A DNA stretch of 64,000 nucleotides, taken from positions 249,001 through 313,000 of the forward strand of contig NC_007512.1 of the NCBI RefSeq assembly GCF_000012485.1, read 5' to 3'. A model generated the notes under the pieces. The model worked only from the letters and a program-made list of their open reading frames with translations. It had not been told where the DNA came from and made no database searches. Positions 56,176-64,000 of this stretch are shown here, piece after piece. The DNA comes from Pelodictyon luteolum DSM 273 (lineage in GTDB: Bacteria > Bacteroidota > Chlorobiia > Chlorobiales > Chlorobiaceae). The position numbers and the translations under genes were made by a program. Each line of letters starts with the position of its first letter. Position 1 is the first letter of the stretch.

Positions 56176-57552
56176 ATGGGGGAAGCATTTCAACAGCCGG
56201 TTGTTCCGGCCCTGCGGGCAGCCTTCGATTCGGGGCTGACCCGTCCCCGCGTATGGCGTGTCCGGCAGCTGGAAGCGCTCGGGCGGTTTCTTCTGGAGCG
56301 GGAAGAGGAGCTTGCCGCTGCGGTGCAGGCAGATGTCGGCAAACCTCCTGCCGAGGTCTTCTTCACGGAGACAGCCTTTCTCCAGAGTGAAATCCGTTAC
56401 GCCCTTCAGCATCTCGGAGGGTGGATGCGCCCGAAACGTGCCGCCCTGCCCCTGCTCTACCAGCCGGCGACAGCTTCCTATGCATACGAACCCCTCGGCG
56501 TGGTGCTCATCATCGGAGCATGGAACTACCCGCTCCAGCTCGTACTGGCTCCGCTCGTCAGTGCCATTGCCGCCGGCAACTGTGCCGTGCTCAAGCCTTC
56601 AGAGCAGGCGCCCCGCACCTCCGCCTGTATAGCCGAAGGAATCCGGCACTACCTCGACGGCCAGGCATTTCTGGTCGTTGAGGGCGGGCCCCTGGAGGCC
56701 CGGCAGCTGCTTCGGGAGCGCTTCGAGCATGTGTTTTTCACGGGAAGCAGGGCGGCAGGCCGGGAGGTGATGAGGGCGGCTGCCATGCATCCCGCTTCGG
56801 TGACGCTTGAACTCGGCGGCCGGTGCCCCTGCATCGTCGATTCCGGCATGCAGCTCAAAACAGTTGCACGCCGCATCGCATGGGCGAAGTTCCTCAACGC
56901 GGGACAGACCTGCATCGCGCCGGATTATGTTCTGGTGCGCCGCGGCCTTGAGCGCATGCTTGCCGATGCGTTAAGGGAGGCCTTGGTGTCATTTTATGGG
57001 CCATCACCCGGCCGGAGTCCCGGATATGCCCGCGTGGTCGGCGACGACAGGCTCCTCCGGCTTGAGGAGCGCTTCCCCGGCATTGCAGATGAGAGCCCTG
57101 GAGGGGGGCGCTCTCTTCCCCCCACGATACTGGAGGGAGCGGGGCCGGAGTACGCCGGTGCGGGGGATGAGATTTTCGGCCCTGTCCTGCCGCTTGTTTC
57201 TTACGGTGAGATCGGAGAGGCGATCGGAATGATTCGGGACGGGGAGGAGCCCTTGGCCATCTACCTGTTCAGTACTGACCGCGGAGTGCAGCAGAGGGTG
57301 CTCCGGGAAACCCGTTCCGGGGGGGTTTGCATCAACGATCTGCTGTTCCAGGCCGCCGTGCCATCCCTTCCCTTCGGCGGGGTTGGGCGAAGCGGGTTCG
57401 GCGCCTATCATGGGCGGGCAGGGTTTGAGGAGTTTTCCACCCGTCGGAGCGTCATGAAGCGCCCGATTGTGGCTGATATGTCGCTGCGCTACCCGCCCTA
57501 CGGAAACCGGAAGTTCCGGTTCCTGCGGTGGTTGCTTGGCTGTTTCCAGTGA
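56176..57552 (+). CDS. Class 3 aldehyde dehydrogenase
   Basis: This 458-residue NAD(P)-dependent aldehyde dehydrogenase has the class 3 segment GAWNYPLQLVLAPLVSAIAAGN, the catalytic glutamate in TLELGG (normally followed by KSP, here RCP) and the catalytic cysteine in GQTCIAPDY. A late EIFGPVLPL is also present. The C-terminal LRYPPYGNRKFRFLRWLLG is the membrane-proximal tail seen in fatty-aldehyde enzymes. It likely oxidises long-chain or isoprenoid aldehydes. The ATG at 56176 is preferred over 56146 because the latter's extra residues look non-conserved. A patatin gene follows 47 bp downstream. Confidence 0.92.
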   Translation: MGEAFQQPVVPALRAAFDSGLTRPRVWRVRQLEALGRFLLEREEELAAAVQADVGKPPAEVFFTETAFLQSEIRYALQHLGGWMRPKRAALPLLYQPATASYAYEPLGVVLIIGAWNYPLQLVLAPLVSAIAAGNCAVLKPSEQAPRTSACIAEGIRHYLDGQAFLVVEGGPLEARQLLRERFEHVFFTGSRAAGREVMRAAAMHPASVTLELGGRCPCIVDSGMQLKTVARRIAWAKFLNAGQTCIAPDYVLVRRGLERMLADALREALVSFYGPSPGRSPGYARVVGDDRLLRLEERFPGIADESPGGGRSLPPTILEGAGPEYAGAGDEIFGPVLPLVSYGEIGEAIGMIRDGEEPLAIYLFSTDRGVQQRVLRETRSGGVCINDLLFQAAVPSLPFGGVGRSGFGAYHGRAGFEEFSTRRSVMKRPIVADMSLRYPPYGNRKFRFLRWLLGCFQ

Positions 57553-57599
57553 GGGTACCCCTTTGGTGCCTTCCACTAAACATATGTAAGGGTTGACTG

Positions 57600-58379
57600 A
57601 TGATGAATGATGGGAAGATAGGGCTTGCTTTGGGTGGCGGTGCGGTGCTTGGCGCTGCGCATGTGGGTGTGCTCAGGGCGCTCGATGAACTTGACATCAA
57701 GGTCTCGATGCTCAGCGGTACGAGCATCGGTTCGTTCATCGCCGCACTCCACGCATTCGGCAAAACCTGGCAGGAGATCCGCGACGTCACCCTTGAGCTT
57801 GACTGGTTCGACCTGTCGGGTCCCGTGCTCTCGCAGTACGGGCTGCTGTCGAACAGGAAGTTCGGTCGGGTCGTCCACGAGCTTCTCGGCCGGAAAAACA
57901 TCGAAGATGCCCCGATTCCGCTTGCGATGGTAGCCGCCAACGTATCCACGGGACGGAAGGTGGTGATCCGGAGCGGGGACGTGGCTGCCGGCGTAATGGC
58001 GAGCACCTGCATCCCGGGCCTCTTCCGGCCAGTGGAACAGAACGGCTCCATGCTTGTGGACGGCATGCTTCTCGAAAATGTGCCGGTCTCGCCTCTTTTC
58101 GAGCTCGGCATCCATCCGCTTATCTGTGTCGACCTGCTCGCCCGCCATACCTTCACCAAGCCCGACAGCATCATCGGGCTGCTTTTGAACTCCTTTTATG
58201 CCGCAATCACCAATGTGGCTTCCGTGCAGACCGGTATGGCCGATCTCTGCATCGCCCCCGATCTCGGGGCATTCAACCTCATCGATACCGACCAGATTCC
58301 CGAAATCATCGAGGCGGGCTACCGTGATGCCCTCAAAGCACTTTCTGCGTTCAGGGAGAACGCCTCCTTTTTGGCTTGA
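57600..58379 (+). CDS. Patatin-like phospholipase (RssA type)
   Basis: This 259-residue lipid acyl hydrolase has an oxyanion loop [13 protein letters not shown] (11-23), nucleophile Ser42 in GTSIGS and dyad Asp154 in [11 protein letters not shown]. Small bacterial patatins of this size hydrolyse membrane phospholipids or neutral lipids. There is no signal peptide. It may be cotranscribed with the aldehyde dehydrogenase, suggesting joint turnover of lipids. Confidence 0.92.
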   Translation: MMNDGKIGLALGGGAVLGAAHVGVLRALDELDIKVSMLSGTSIGSFIAALHAFGKTWQEIRDVTLELDWFDLSGPVLSQYGLLSNRKFGRVVHELLGRKNIEDAPIPLAMVAANVSTGRKVVIRSGDVAAGVMASTCIPGLFRPVEQNGSMLVDGMLLENVPVSPLFELGIHPLICVDLLARHTFTKPDSIIGLLLNSFYAAITNVASVQTGMADLCIAPDLGAFNLIDTDQIPEIIEAGYRDALKALSAFRENASFLA

Positions 58380-58496
58380 CTCCTTTTCCAAATTGCTTTA
58401 ACTTTCAAAGTAAGTGATGTCGCCGCCGGGGGGGAAGGGCTCTCCTGCGGCATGGATGCATTCCGGGTTGAAACGATGAAAAAAGGAGCGTGTATC

Positions 58497-59063
58497 ATGA
58501 AGAAATTTGCTGCGGGAACCCTTTTTGCCGTTCTGGCGCTTGCCGGCTCCGGTCGGCTGGCTTCGGCCGCTACGCCTTATGCCACCGGTTCGGTGGGTCT
58601 TGCCATGCTGCAGGACTCGGACGTGGAGTTCGCCGCCGACCGGTCCTACAATACCGGCTACACTCTTACTGGCGCCGTAGGCCTCCGGAGCGGGGAGTAC
58701 AGACTTGAGGGCGAGCTTGGCTATCAGGAAAACGGCATCGAGAGTTCAGGAGATGATGTATCAATCCTCAGCTTCCTCGGTAACGGTTACATTGATTTTG
58801 AGATGGCATCGTCGTCTTTCACCCCCTACCTGACGGCTGGGTTCGGGTTGGCATCGGTGGACGACAGCAGCGGGCCGGGTTCCGTCGACGATACGGTGTT
58901 CGCCTGGCAGCTTGGGGCTGGCGTAGGGTACCGGTTTGCTGACAACATGCTGGTGGACGTCAGGTACCGCTACCTCGGCACCGGCGATCCCGAACTGGCC
59001 GGCGGTCGTGAGTACAGCATCGATACCCACAACTTCATGGTCGGCCTGCGGGTTGAGTTCTGA
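58497..59063 (+). CDS. Outer-membrane beta-barrel protein (OmpA/OmpX-like, 8 strands)
   Basis: This 188-residue protein has a signal peptide of about 23 residues (KKFAAGTLFAVLALAGSGRLASA). Alternating strands follow: YATGSVGLAML, YTLTGAVGLRSGEYRLEGELGYQ, FTPYLTAGFGLASV and MLVDVRYRYLG. The end is NFMVGLRVEF, with the terminal Phe needed for barrel assembly. The ATG at 58497 has an aaggag site 8 bases upstream. Function is unknown; an adhesion or structural role is usual for this group. Confidence 0.9.
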   Translation: MKKFAAGTLFAVLALAGSGRLASAATPYATGSVGLAMLQDSDVEFAADRSYNTGYTLTGAVGLRSGEYRLEGELGYQENGIESSGDDVSILSFLGNGYIDFEMASSSFTPYLTAGFGLASVDDSSGPGSVDDTVFAWQLGAGVGYRFADNMLVDVRYRYLGTGDPELAGGREYSIDTHNFMVGLRVEF

Positions 59064-59122
59064 GGCGGAGCGGAGTGCCGTCCCCCTTTTATCTTGAACA
59101 CCCTCACAGGGAGCACAATACC

Positions 59123-59608
59123 ATGCCGATCAGAAAACTCAGGGAGTTTCTCGACAGTCACGGGGTACGGTATTTCGCGGTAAGCCATTCTCCGGCCTAT
59201 ACGGCGCAGGAGGTGGCAGCTTCAGCCCACGTGCCAGGAAAGGAAATGGCCAAGACGGTCATCGTGCGGCTTGACGGAACGATGGCCATGGCCGTGCTTC
59301 CGGCTTCCCGCCAGCTTGATTTCGACCGGCTTCGAGAGGCTTCCGGTGCCGCGGATGTGTGCCTTGCCGGCGAGGCGGAGTTCGCCGGCCGCTTTCCCGG
59401 GTGCGAGCCCGGCGCCATGCCGCCGTTCGGCAATCTCTACGGCATGGAGGTTTTTATGGACGAGGAACTTGAGGATGATGACGACATTGCATTCAACGCC
59501 GGCACTCACCGGGAGCTCCTGCGCCTCTCCTACAGTGATTTCAGCCGTCTCGTGCGCCCGAAGGTGGCCCCTATCAGCGCCGCGGGAGGGGGATTGCCAT
59601 CGCAATGA
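59123..59608 (+). CDS. YbaK/ProX-type aminoacyl-tRNA editing domain protein
   Basis: This 161-residue protein has the YbaK fold: YFAVSHSPAYTAQEVAASAHVPGKEMAKTVIV with the conserved lysine, then CLAGEAEFAGRFPGCEPGAMPPFG and NAGTHRELLRLSYSDFSRLV. Members deacylate mischarged tRNA (Cys- or Ala-tRNAPro). The ATG at 59123 gives standard length. An acidic run (about 113-119) precedes the last motif. Confidence 0.92.
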   Translation: MPIRKLREFLDSHGVRYFAVSHSPAYTAQEVAASAHVPGKEMAKTVIVRLDGTMAMAVLPASRQLDFDRLREASGAADVCLAGEAEFAGRFPGCEPGAMPPFGNLYGMEVFMDEELEDDDDIAFNAGTHRELLRLSYSDFSRLVRPKVAPISAAGGGLPSQ

Positions 59609-59725
59609 TGGTTTTTCTTGGGGGAAATGTTACCTTTGGGGCATGTCTGCAGGTACTTCGGGGGCCATCTGCCCCCTCTATCGGCATACATGCGGCCGGG
59701 TGTACTCAAGAACTGCTTTCCTGTC

Positions 59726-60844
59726 ATGAAGATTGCCTTATATGCCGGTACCTTTGTCAAGGACAAGGACGGAGCCGTAAAATCCATTTACCAGCTGGTT
59801 GCTTCATTCAGGAAAAACGGCCATGAAGTTGTAGTCTGGTCTCCGGATGTATCACCTTCCGATGATCACGGTGGTGTTGCGGTCCATGCCATGCCTTCCG
59901 TGCCGATTCCCCTTTATCCCGATTACCGGCTCGGGTTCTTTTCTGCTGATACCCGCCGCCAGCTTGACCTGTTTGAGCCGGACATTGTCCATATTTCAAC
60001 CCCCGACATCATCGGGCGGAAGTTTCTGCTCTACGCCCTGAAGCACCGCCTGCCGGTCGCCTCGGCCTACCATACCGATTTCCCTTCCTACCTCAACTAC
60101 TACCGCCTTGGTTTCGCCGAAGGTGCGCTCTGGCGATATCTTGCCTGGTTTTACAACAGCTGCGAAACTGTTCTGGCGCCCAATGAGATTGTCCGCCGGA
60201 ACCTGCTTTCGCACGGAATCCGGAACGTCGGCATCTGGTCGCGGGGTATTGACCGCGAGCTGTTTCATCCCGGAAGGCGTTCGGAAACGCTGCGCCGCAG
60301 TTGGAACGCAGACGGCCGGAAGGTTCTGGTGTTTGCTGGCCGGTTTGTCTGGTACAAGGATATCCGGATTGTGATGGACCTGTACCGTCGCTTTCAGGAA
60401 GAGGGCAAGGCGGACCGGGTCCGGTTCGTCATGATCGGTTCGGGACCCGAAGAGGACGCGCTCCGGCGGGCGATGCCCGAGGCGGTCTTTACCGGCTATC
60501 TGACCGGTACATCCCTGCCGGAAGCCTATGCCAGCGGTGACATTTTTCTTTTTCCGTCGACGACCGAAGCGTTCTGCAACGTATCGCTTGAGGCTATTTC
60601 ATGCGGTCTTCCGGCCATCGTATCGGACGAAGGAGGATGCCGCGACATCGTCGAACTGTCGGGAGGCGGGCTGGTGGCCCGTGCCCGTGACATCGACAGC
60701 TTTTATCGGCAGTGCCTCGGTCTTCTTGACGATGCCCGGCGTTTCGCAATACAGCGCGAAGCCGGTCTTGCCTATGCGGCATCCCAGTCCTGGGACGTTG
60801 TCAACGGCGCATTGATTGAGCGATACCAGCAAATGACCTCCTGA
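59726..60844 (+). CDS. GT4-family glycosyltransferase
   Basis: This 372-residue GT-B glycosyltransferase has an N-terminal acceptor domain starting KIALYAGTFVKDKDGAVKSIYQL and a C-terminal nucleotide-sugar domain. The latter has FAGRFVWYKDI, MIGSGPEEDALR and the E-x7-E motif in STTEAFCNVSLEAISCGLP. It resembles alpha-mannosyl or diacylglycerol-glycosyl transferases. It could act on the glycolipids of the chlorosome monolayer or on LPS; this cannot be decided. The frame is open to 59618 but the family starts at 59726. Confidence 0.9.
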   Translation: MKIALYAGTFVKDKDGAVKSIYQLVASFRKNGHEVVVWSPDVSPSDDHGGVAVHAMPSVPIPLYPDYRLGFFSADTRRQLDLFEPDIVHISTPDIIGRKFLLYALKHRLPVASAYHTDFPSYLNYYRLGFAEGALWRYLAWFYNSCETVLAPNEIVRRNLLSHGIRNVGIWSRGIDRELFHPGRRSETLRRSWNADGRKVLVFAGRFVWYKDIRIVMDLYRRFQEEGKADRVRFVMIGSGPEEDALRRAMPEAVFTGYLTGTSLPEAYASGDIFLFPSTTEAFCNVSLEAISCGLPAIVSDEGGCRDIVELSGGGLVARARDIDSFYRQCLGLLDDARRFAIQREAGLAYAASQSWDVVNGALIERYQQMTS

Positions 60845-60914
60845 GTACCTGAGCCGGCCAAGGTTCCGTACCCCGGAGGATTTTTTCTCCCCGCACAATC
60901 GCATATATTTCATA

Positions 60915-60920
60915 TATAAT
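60915..60920 (+). promoter_or_regulatory. Possible -10 element before the hybrid kinase
   Basis: A perfect tataat sits in an AT-rich stretch 48 bp upstream of the kinase ATG. No good -35 is found at 17 bp, so this is a weak call based on the -10 alone. Confidence 0.35.
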
Positions 60921-60967
60921 ATTGCGTACCTAGTTCAATAAAGGCAATTTCCAATTCCCTCCCCCTC

Positions 60968-63871
60968 ATGGCTACAGGCAGGCCGTCATACAGCGACCTT
61001 GAGCGTCGGATAGAAGAGCTTGAGCGCCATGCCGTGGAAAGCCGCATTTTCGAGCAGGTTTCGCTTGACCGTCAGGCGCTCCTCCGCGACCAGAACATCA
61101 AGCTGGTCAGAAAATCGATTGAGCTTTCCGATGTCAAACGGCAGCTGGAGCAGAAGAACCGCGAACTCGAGTTCTCCCGCAGCCAGGTCGAGGAGGCCAT
61201 GGATTCGCTCCGCCGGAATGAAAACATCCTGAACTCCATCCTCGCCAACAGCCCCGGCACCATCGTTTCTGTCGACAGCGCTCACAGCATCATCTACATG
61301 AACCGGCCTGTGCCGGGCTTCGATGCCGCTTTTCATGTGGGCGATTCGCTGTACAACCACCTGCAGGGTCCGGGACAGGATGTTTTCCGCATGACGGTTG
61401 ACCGGGTGTTCGCATCCGAACGGCCCCCCTCGATCGAATCCGAGTTTACCCTGCCGGACGGCGGAACGGCTGAGGTAGAGTGCCGGTTCGGACCCTGCCT
61501 CCAGGGCGGCGAGGTTGCGTCCGTGGTCGTCATCATGTCGGATATTTCGCCGCGCAAGCGTATGGAGCGCGACCTGCAGCGCTCGATTGGTGATCTTGAG
61601 CGCTTCAACAGGATCATGGTCGGCCGCGAAATGCATGCCATAGAGCTGCAGAAGGAACTTGACATGCTGAGCGGCAGGGCTGTCGCCCACTCATGCGACG
61701 GTGTGTCAGATGATGCCGGGTCCCCGCTCTCTGCGGTGGGCGCGGATGAGGACACGGGACCGGACCGGAACCTCCAGCGCACCGTGCTGTTGAACCTCAT
61801 CGACGAAGCCAACCAGACCCGGAATGAACTGCTTGAAGCCAACCGGCGGCTTGAGGAGTCGGTGCTCCGCACCCAGCTCATGGCCGAGGAGGCACGTGAG
61901 GCGAATGCCGCCAAGGGGCAGTTCCTCGCCAACATGAGCCATGAGATCCGGACCCCTATGAATGGAGTCATCGGCATGGCTGACCTCCTGCTTGAAACCG
62001 ATCTCGATCAGGAGCAGCAGAAGTATGTGCAGACCATCATTTCAAGCGGCCGGAACCTTCTGAAGATCATCAATGACATTCTGGACTTTTCCAAGATTGA
62101 GGCTGGTCGCCTGGAATTGGAGCATGAGGAGTTTGAACTCGCTGAACTGCTTGAAGAGCTCGGCTGTATGCTGGGCCCCGAAGCGCAGGCCGCCGGGCTT
62201 GAGCTGACCCTCAGCATAGCTCCCGATGGTCCCACCAGGTTGAAGGGCGATCCGCAGCGTCTCCGTCAGGTGCTCGTGAATCTGCTCGGCAACGCCGTGA
62301 AGTTCACCCACGAGGGCGGGGAGGTGATCCTGGAATCGACGGTGCAGAAGGAGACTGAGCTGTACGCCGTGGTCCGCTTCTCGGTCCGGGACAGCGGTAT
62401 CGGCATCCCGCAGGATAGGATCGATTCGATTTTCGAGCCCTTTTCACAGGTGGACGGTTCCTCGGTCCGTCGCTACGGAGGCACCGGACTCGGCCTTTCC
62501 ATATCAAATCATCTGGTGGGCCGGATGGGCGGCCGGATCAATGTGCAGAGCACGCTGGACGAAGGCTCGACCTTCTGGTTCGACATCATCCTTGAAAAGC
62601 AGCCGGAGCAGCTCTCCTCCTCTCCGCCTGTTTTCACGGGGGCGTCGCCTATCATTCTCGTCGCATGGTCGATGGTCCTTGGCAATGCACTTTCAGCCTT
62701 CATAGAGTCCCGCGGACACCGGTGCCTCCGGCCGGCCGGTCCGGAGGATGTGCCCGGGGTGCTTGTCGGCTTCGCATCCGGACCGATGCCGATGCTTCTG
62801 CTGGACATGCGTTGTTTCGGCCCCGATGCGGAAGGGTTCAGGGATTTCGTGCCGGTACTTGCGGCTTATGAAGGCCTGCATGTAGTGCTTCTCGTTCCGA
62901 TGGGGTGCAAAGAAGAGATGAAAACACTTGCCGGAGGGCTTTCCGCCATTTTTCTGGAGAAGCCGGTCCGCCGGGCTGATCTTGCCGGGATCCTCAAGGA
63001 CCATGTCCGGGAGGAGGGCGACGGCGGCATTGGGAAGGCGGATCAGAAGGCAGCCCGTTCAGGCGCCTCACAGCCCCCTTCTGCCGCATCGCCTCTCAAC
63101 GTTCTTGTCGTTGAGGACAGTATGGTCAACCGCAATGTCGCGGTGTCCATGCTCAAGAAACTAGGGTATTCGCCGGACGTGGCTGTCTGCGGAACGGCCG
63201 CCCTTGAAGCCATGCGGCGCAAGGCATACGATCTTGTGTTCATGGACTGCCAGATGCCGGAGATGGACGGCTATGAGGCGACGCGCCATATCCGGGAAGA
63301 TGAGGACCTGAAAGGCTCAAGGAGTGTGCCTGTGGTGGCGATGACTGCCAATGCAATGAAGGGGGACCGGGAAAAATGCATCAATGCGGGCATGGACGAT
63401 TACATTGCCAAGCCGCTTCGCAAGTCCGATTTCAAGACGATCATGGATCGCTACTTTCCCGGCATGGACCGCTCTCTTTCCGAAGATGGCCGGGAGCAGC
63501 CTCTGCCGGCCAGGCAGCCGACTGCCGACAGCGTGTTCATGGTCGAGGACGTGCTGCAGCGGCTGCAGCAGGACCGGGAGATCATCCGCATCATCCTCAG
63601 TCAGTTCATCTCCACTGCCGAAGCGGAACTGGCAGCGATCGCCGATGCGGCAGCGCGCAACGACATGTCCCGTTTCCGCCTCCTCCTGCATACCATGAAA
63701 GGCGCAGCGGCGACGGTTGGCGCTGTTGAGCTGAGCCGGAATGCTGCCGAACTCGAGGCGGCCGAGCGATCGAAGGACCTCAAGACATTCGGGCGGCTGC
63801 TCGGGAATTTAAACGGGTGCTTCCAGCGTTTCAAGGAAAGGGCTTCGGCCACTGGTTGGTATGATGAGTGA
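60968..63871 (+). CDS. Hybrid histidine kinase with PAS, HisKA, HATPase, two receivers and HPt
   Basis: This 967-residue, apparently soluble sensor kinase opens with a coiled coil (1-90). A PAS domain lies at about 85-200, a second coiled coil at 270-320 and HisKA with His325 ([13 protein letters not shown]). HATPase covers 430-545 ([31 protein letters not shown]). A degenerate receiver (560-680) keeps Asp612 and Lys664 but lacks the acidic pair. A full receiver has Asp759 ([14 protein letters not shown]), and an HPt domain has His907 ([14 protein letters not shown]). This is a complete phosphorelay in one chain. No cognate response regulator is adjacent. Stimulus is unknown; PAS suggests redox or a small ligand. 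Confidence 0.95.
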   Translation: MATGRPSYSDLERRIEELERHAVESRIFEQVSLDRQALLRDQNIKLVRKSIELSDVKRQLEQKNRELEFSRSQVEEAMDSLRRNENILNSILANSPGTIVSVDSAHSIIYMNRPVPGFDAAFHVGDSLYNHLQGPGQDVFRMTVDRVFASERPPSIESEFTLPDGGTAEVECRFGPCLQGGEVASVVVIMSDISPRKRMERDLQRSIGDLERFNRIMVGREMHAIELQKELDMLSGRAVAHSCDGVSDDAGSPLSAVGADEDTGPDRNLQRTVLLNLIDEANQTRNELLEANRRLEESVLRTQLMAEEAREANAAKGQFLANMSHEIRTPMNGVIGMADLLLETDLDQEQQKYVQTIISSGRNLLKIINDILDFSKIEAGRLELEHEEFELAELLEELGCMLGPEAQAAGLELTLSIAPDGPTRLKGDPQRLRQVLVNLLGNAVKFTHEGGEVILESTVQKETELYAVVRFSVRDSGIGIPQDRIDSIFEPFSQVDGSSVRRYGGTGLGLSISNHLVGRMGGRINVQSTLDEGSTFWFDIILEKQPEQLSSSPPVFTGASPIILVAWSMVLGNALSAFIESRGHRCLRPAGPEDVPGVLVGFASGPMPMLLLDMRCFGPDAEGFRDFVPVLAAYEGLHVVLLVPMGCKEEMKTLAGGLSAIFLEKPVRRADLAGILKDHVREEGDGGIGKADQKAARSGASQPPSAASPLNVLVVEDSMVNRNVAVSMLKKLGYSPDVAVCGTAALEAMRRKAYDLVFMDCQMPEMDGYEATRHIREDEDLKGSRSVPVVAMTANAMKGDREKCINAGMDDYIAKPLRKSDFKTIMDRYFPGMDRSLSEDGREQPLPARQPTADSVFMVEDVLQRLQQDREIIRIILSQFISTAEAELAAIADAAARNDMSRFRLLLHTMKGAAATVGAVELSRNAAELEAAERSKDLKTFGRLLGNLNGCFQRFKERASATGWYDE

Positions 63872-63891
63872 ACACTTTACATGACATCTGC

Positions 63892-64000
63892 ATGAAAATC
63901 GGTTTCATTGGTCTTGGTAAAATGGGATTCAATATGGCTTCGCAGCTCCTTGAGCGCGGCCATCAGCTGGTCGTTTTCGACCTGCTTCCCTCCGCCATGG
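63892..64000 (+). CDS. 6-phosphogluconate dehydrogenase-like NAD(P)-binding protein (5' part only)
   Basis: Only 36 codons are present, beginning [20 protein letters not shown], followed by a GHQLVVFD strand. This N-terminus fits the beta-hydroxyacid dehydrogenase family, and the LGKMGxN wording favours the decarboxylating 6-phosphogluconate dehydrogenase of the short (GndA/YqeC) type. It starts 20 bp after the kinase stop. The rest is outside the window. Confidence 0.75.
   Translation, partial: MKIGFIGLGKMGFNMASQLLERGHQLVVFDLLPSAM

Overview
The window is chromosomal DNA from a green sulfur bacterium (Chlorobiaceae, most likely the Chlorobium/Pelodictyon group). The strongest evidence is an intact csmC-csmA chlorosome envelope pair, in which CsmA is almost identical to the Chlorobaculum tepidum protein as I remember it. 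Two tandem BchH-type magnesium-chelatase large subunits beside bchM, a hallmark of BChl c/d producers, support this. DNA is moderately GC-rich and densely coding. I see no tRNA, rRNA, CRISPR array, intact insertion sequence or prophage.

Layout. 1-8839 is a leftward bacteriochlorophyll block: a second BchH-family paralog (probably BchS), an intrinsic terminator, a small membrane protein, BchH, and BchM running off the left edge. A TonB-dependent receptor with its own terminator follows (8925-11431). At 11606-14062 an alpha-oxoamine synthase (serine palmitoyltransferase-like) is divergent from an extended SDR, a possible sphingolipid-type lipid locus. About 450 bp without a recognisable gene precede an autotransporter (14509-17331). 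Then come holA, ssb and pyrK. At 20127-25349 the chlorosome region contains csmC and csmA plus a PH-like protein with four repeated basic motifs, bracketed by two ArsA/Get3-type ATPases that carry C-terminal HSP20-like domains.

25477-41546 is mostly housekeeping: folB-folK, nadC-acpS, tig and an M16 protease, an SDR, recA-dus-asd, an ASKHA-like protein with a ComEA-like protein, alr, a cystathionine-beta-synthase-like protein that lacks the PLP lysine, a zinc-ribbon protein, rpsU and aroA. 41566-64000 holds an alpha/beta hydrolase with a YtxH protein, lptB with an HD hydrolase, a TM2 protein, a gamma-carbonic anhydrase-like protein, a protoporphyrinogen-oxidase-like flavoprotein with an MscS channel, an FKBP isomerase, a U32 protein, a SpoU methyltransferase, a Lon-like protease with a Usp protein, TerC, an ALDH3 enzyme, a patatin, an outer-membrane barrel, a YbaK protein, a glycosyltransferase, a hybrid histidine kinase, and the start of a 6-phosphogluconate dehydrogenase-like gene.

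The most interesting items are the two thiol-poor ArsA-type ATPases around csmCA and the repeat protein between them (a candidate chlorosome-protein targeting system), and the CBS-domain pseudo-enzyme. The SPT/SDR pair and the unexplained block at 14063-14508 come next. All family calls come from reading motifs by eye; no database search was run.
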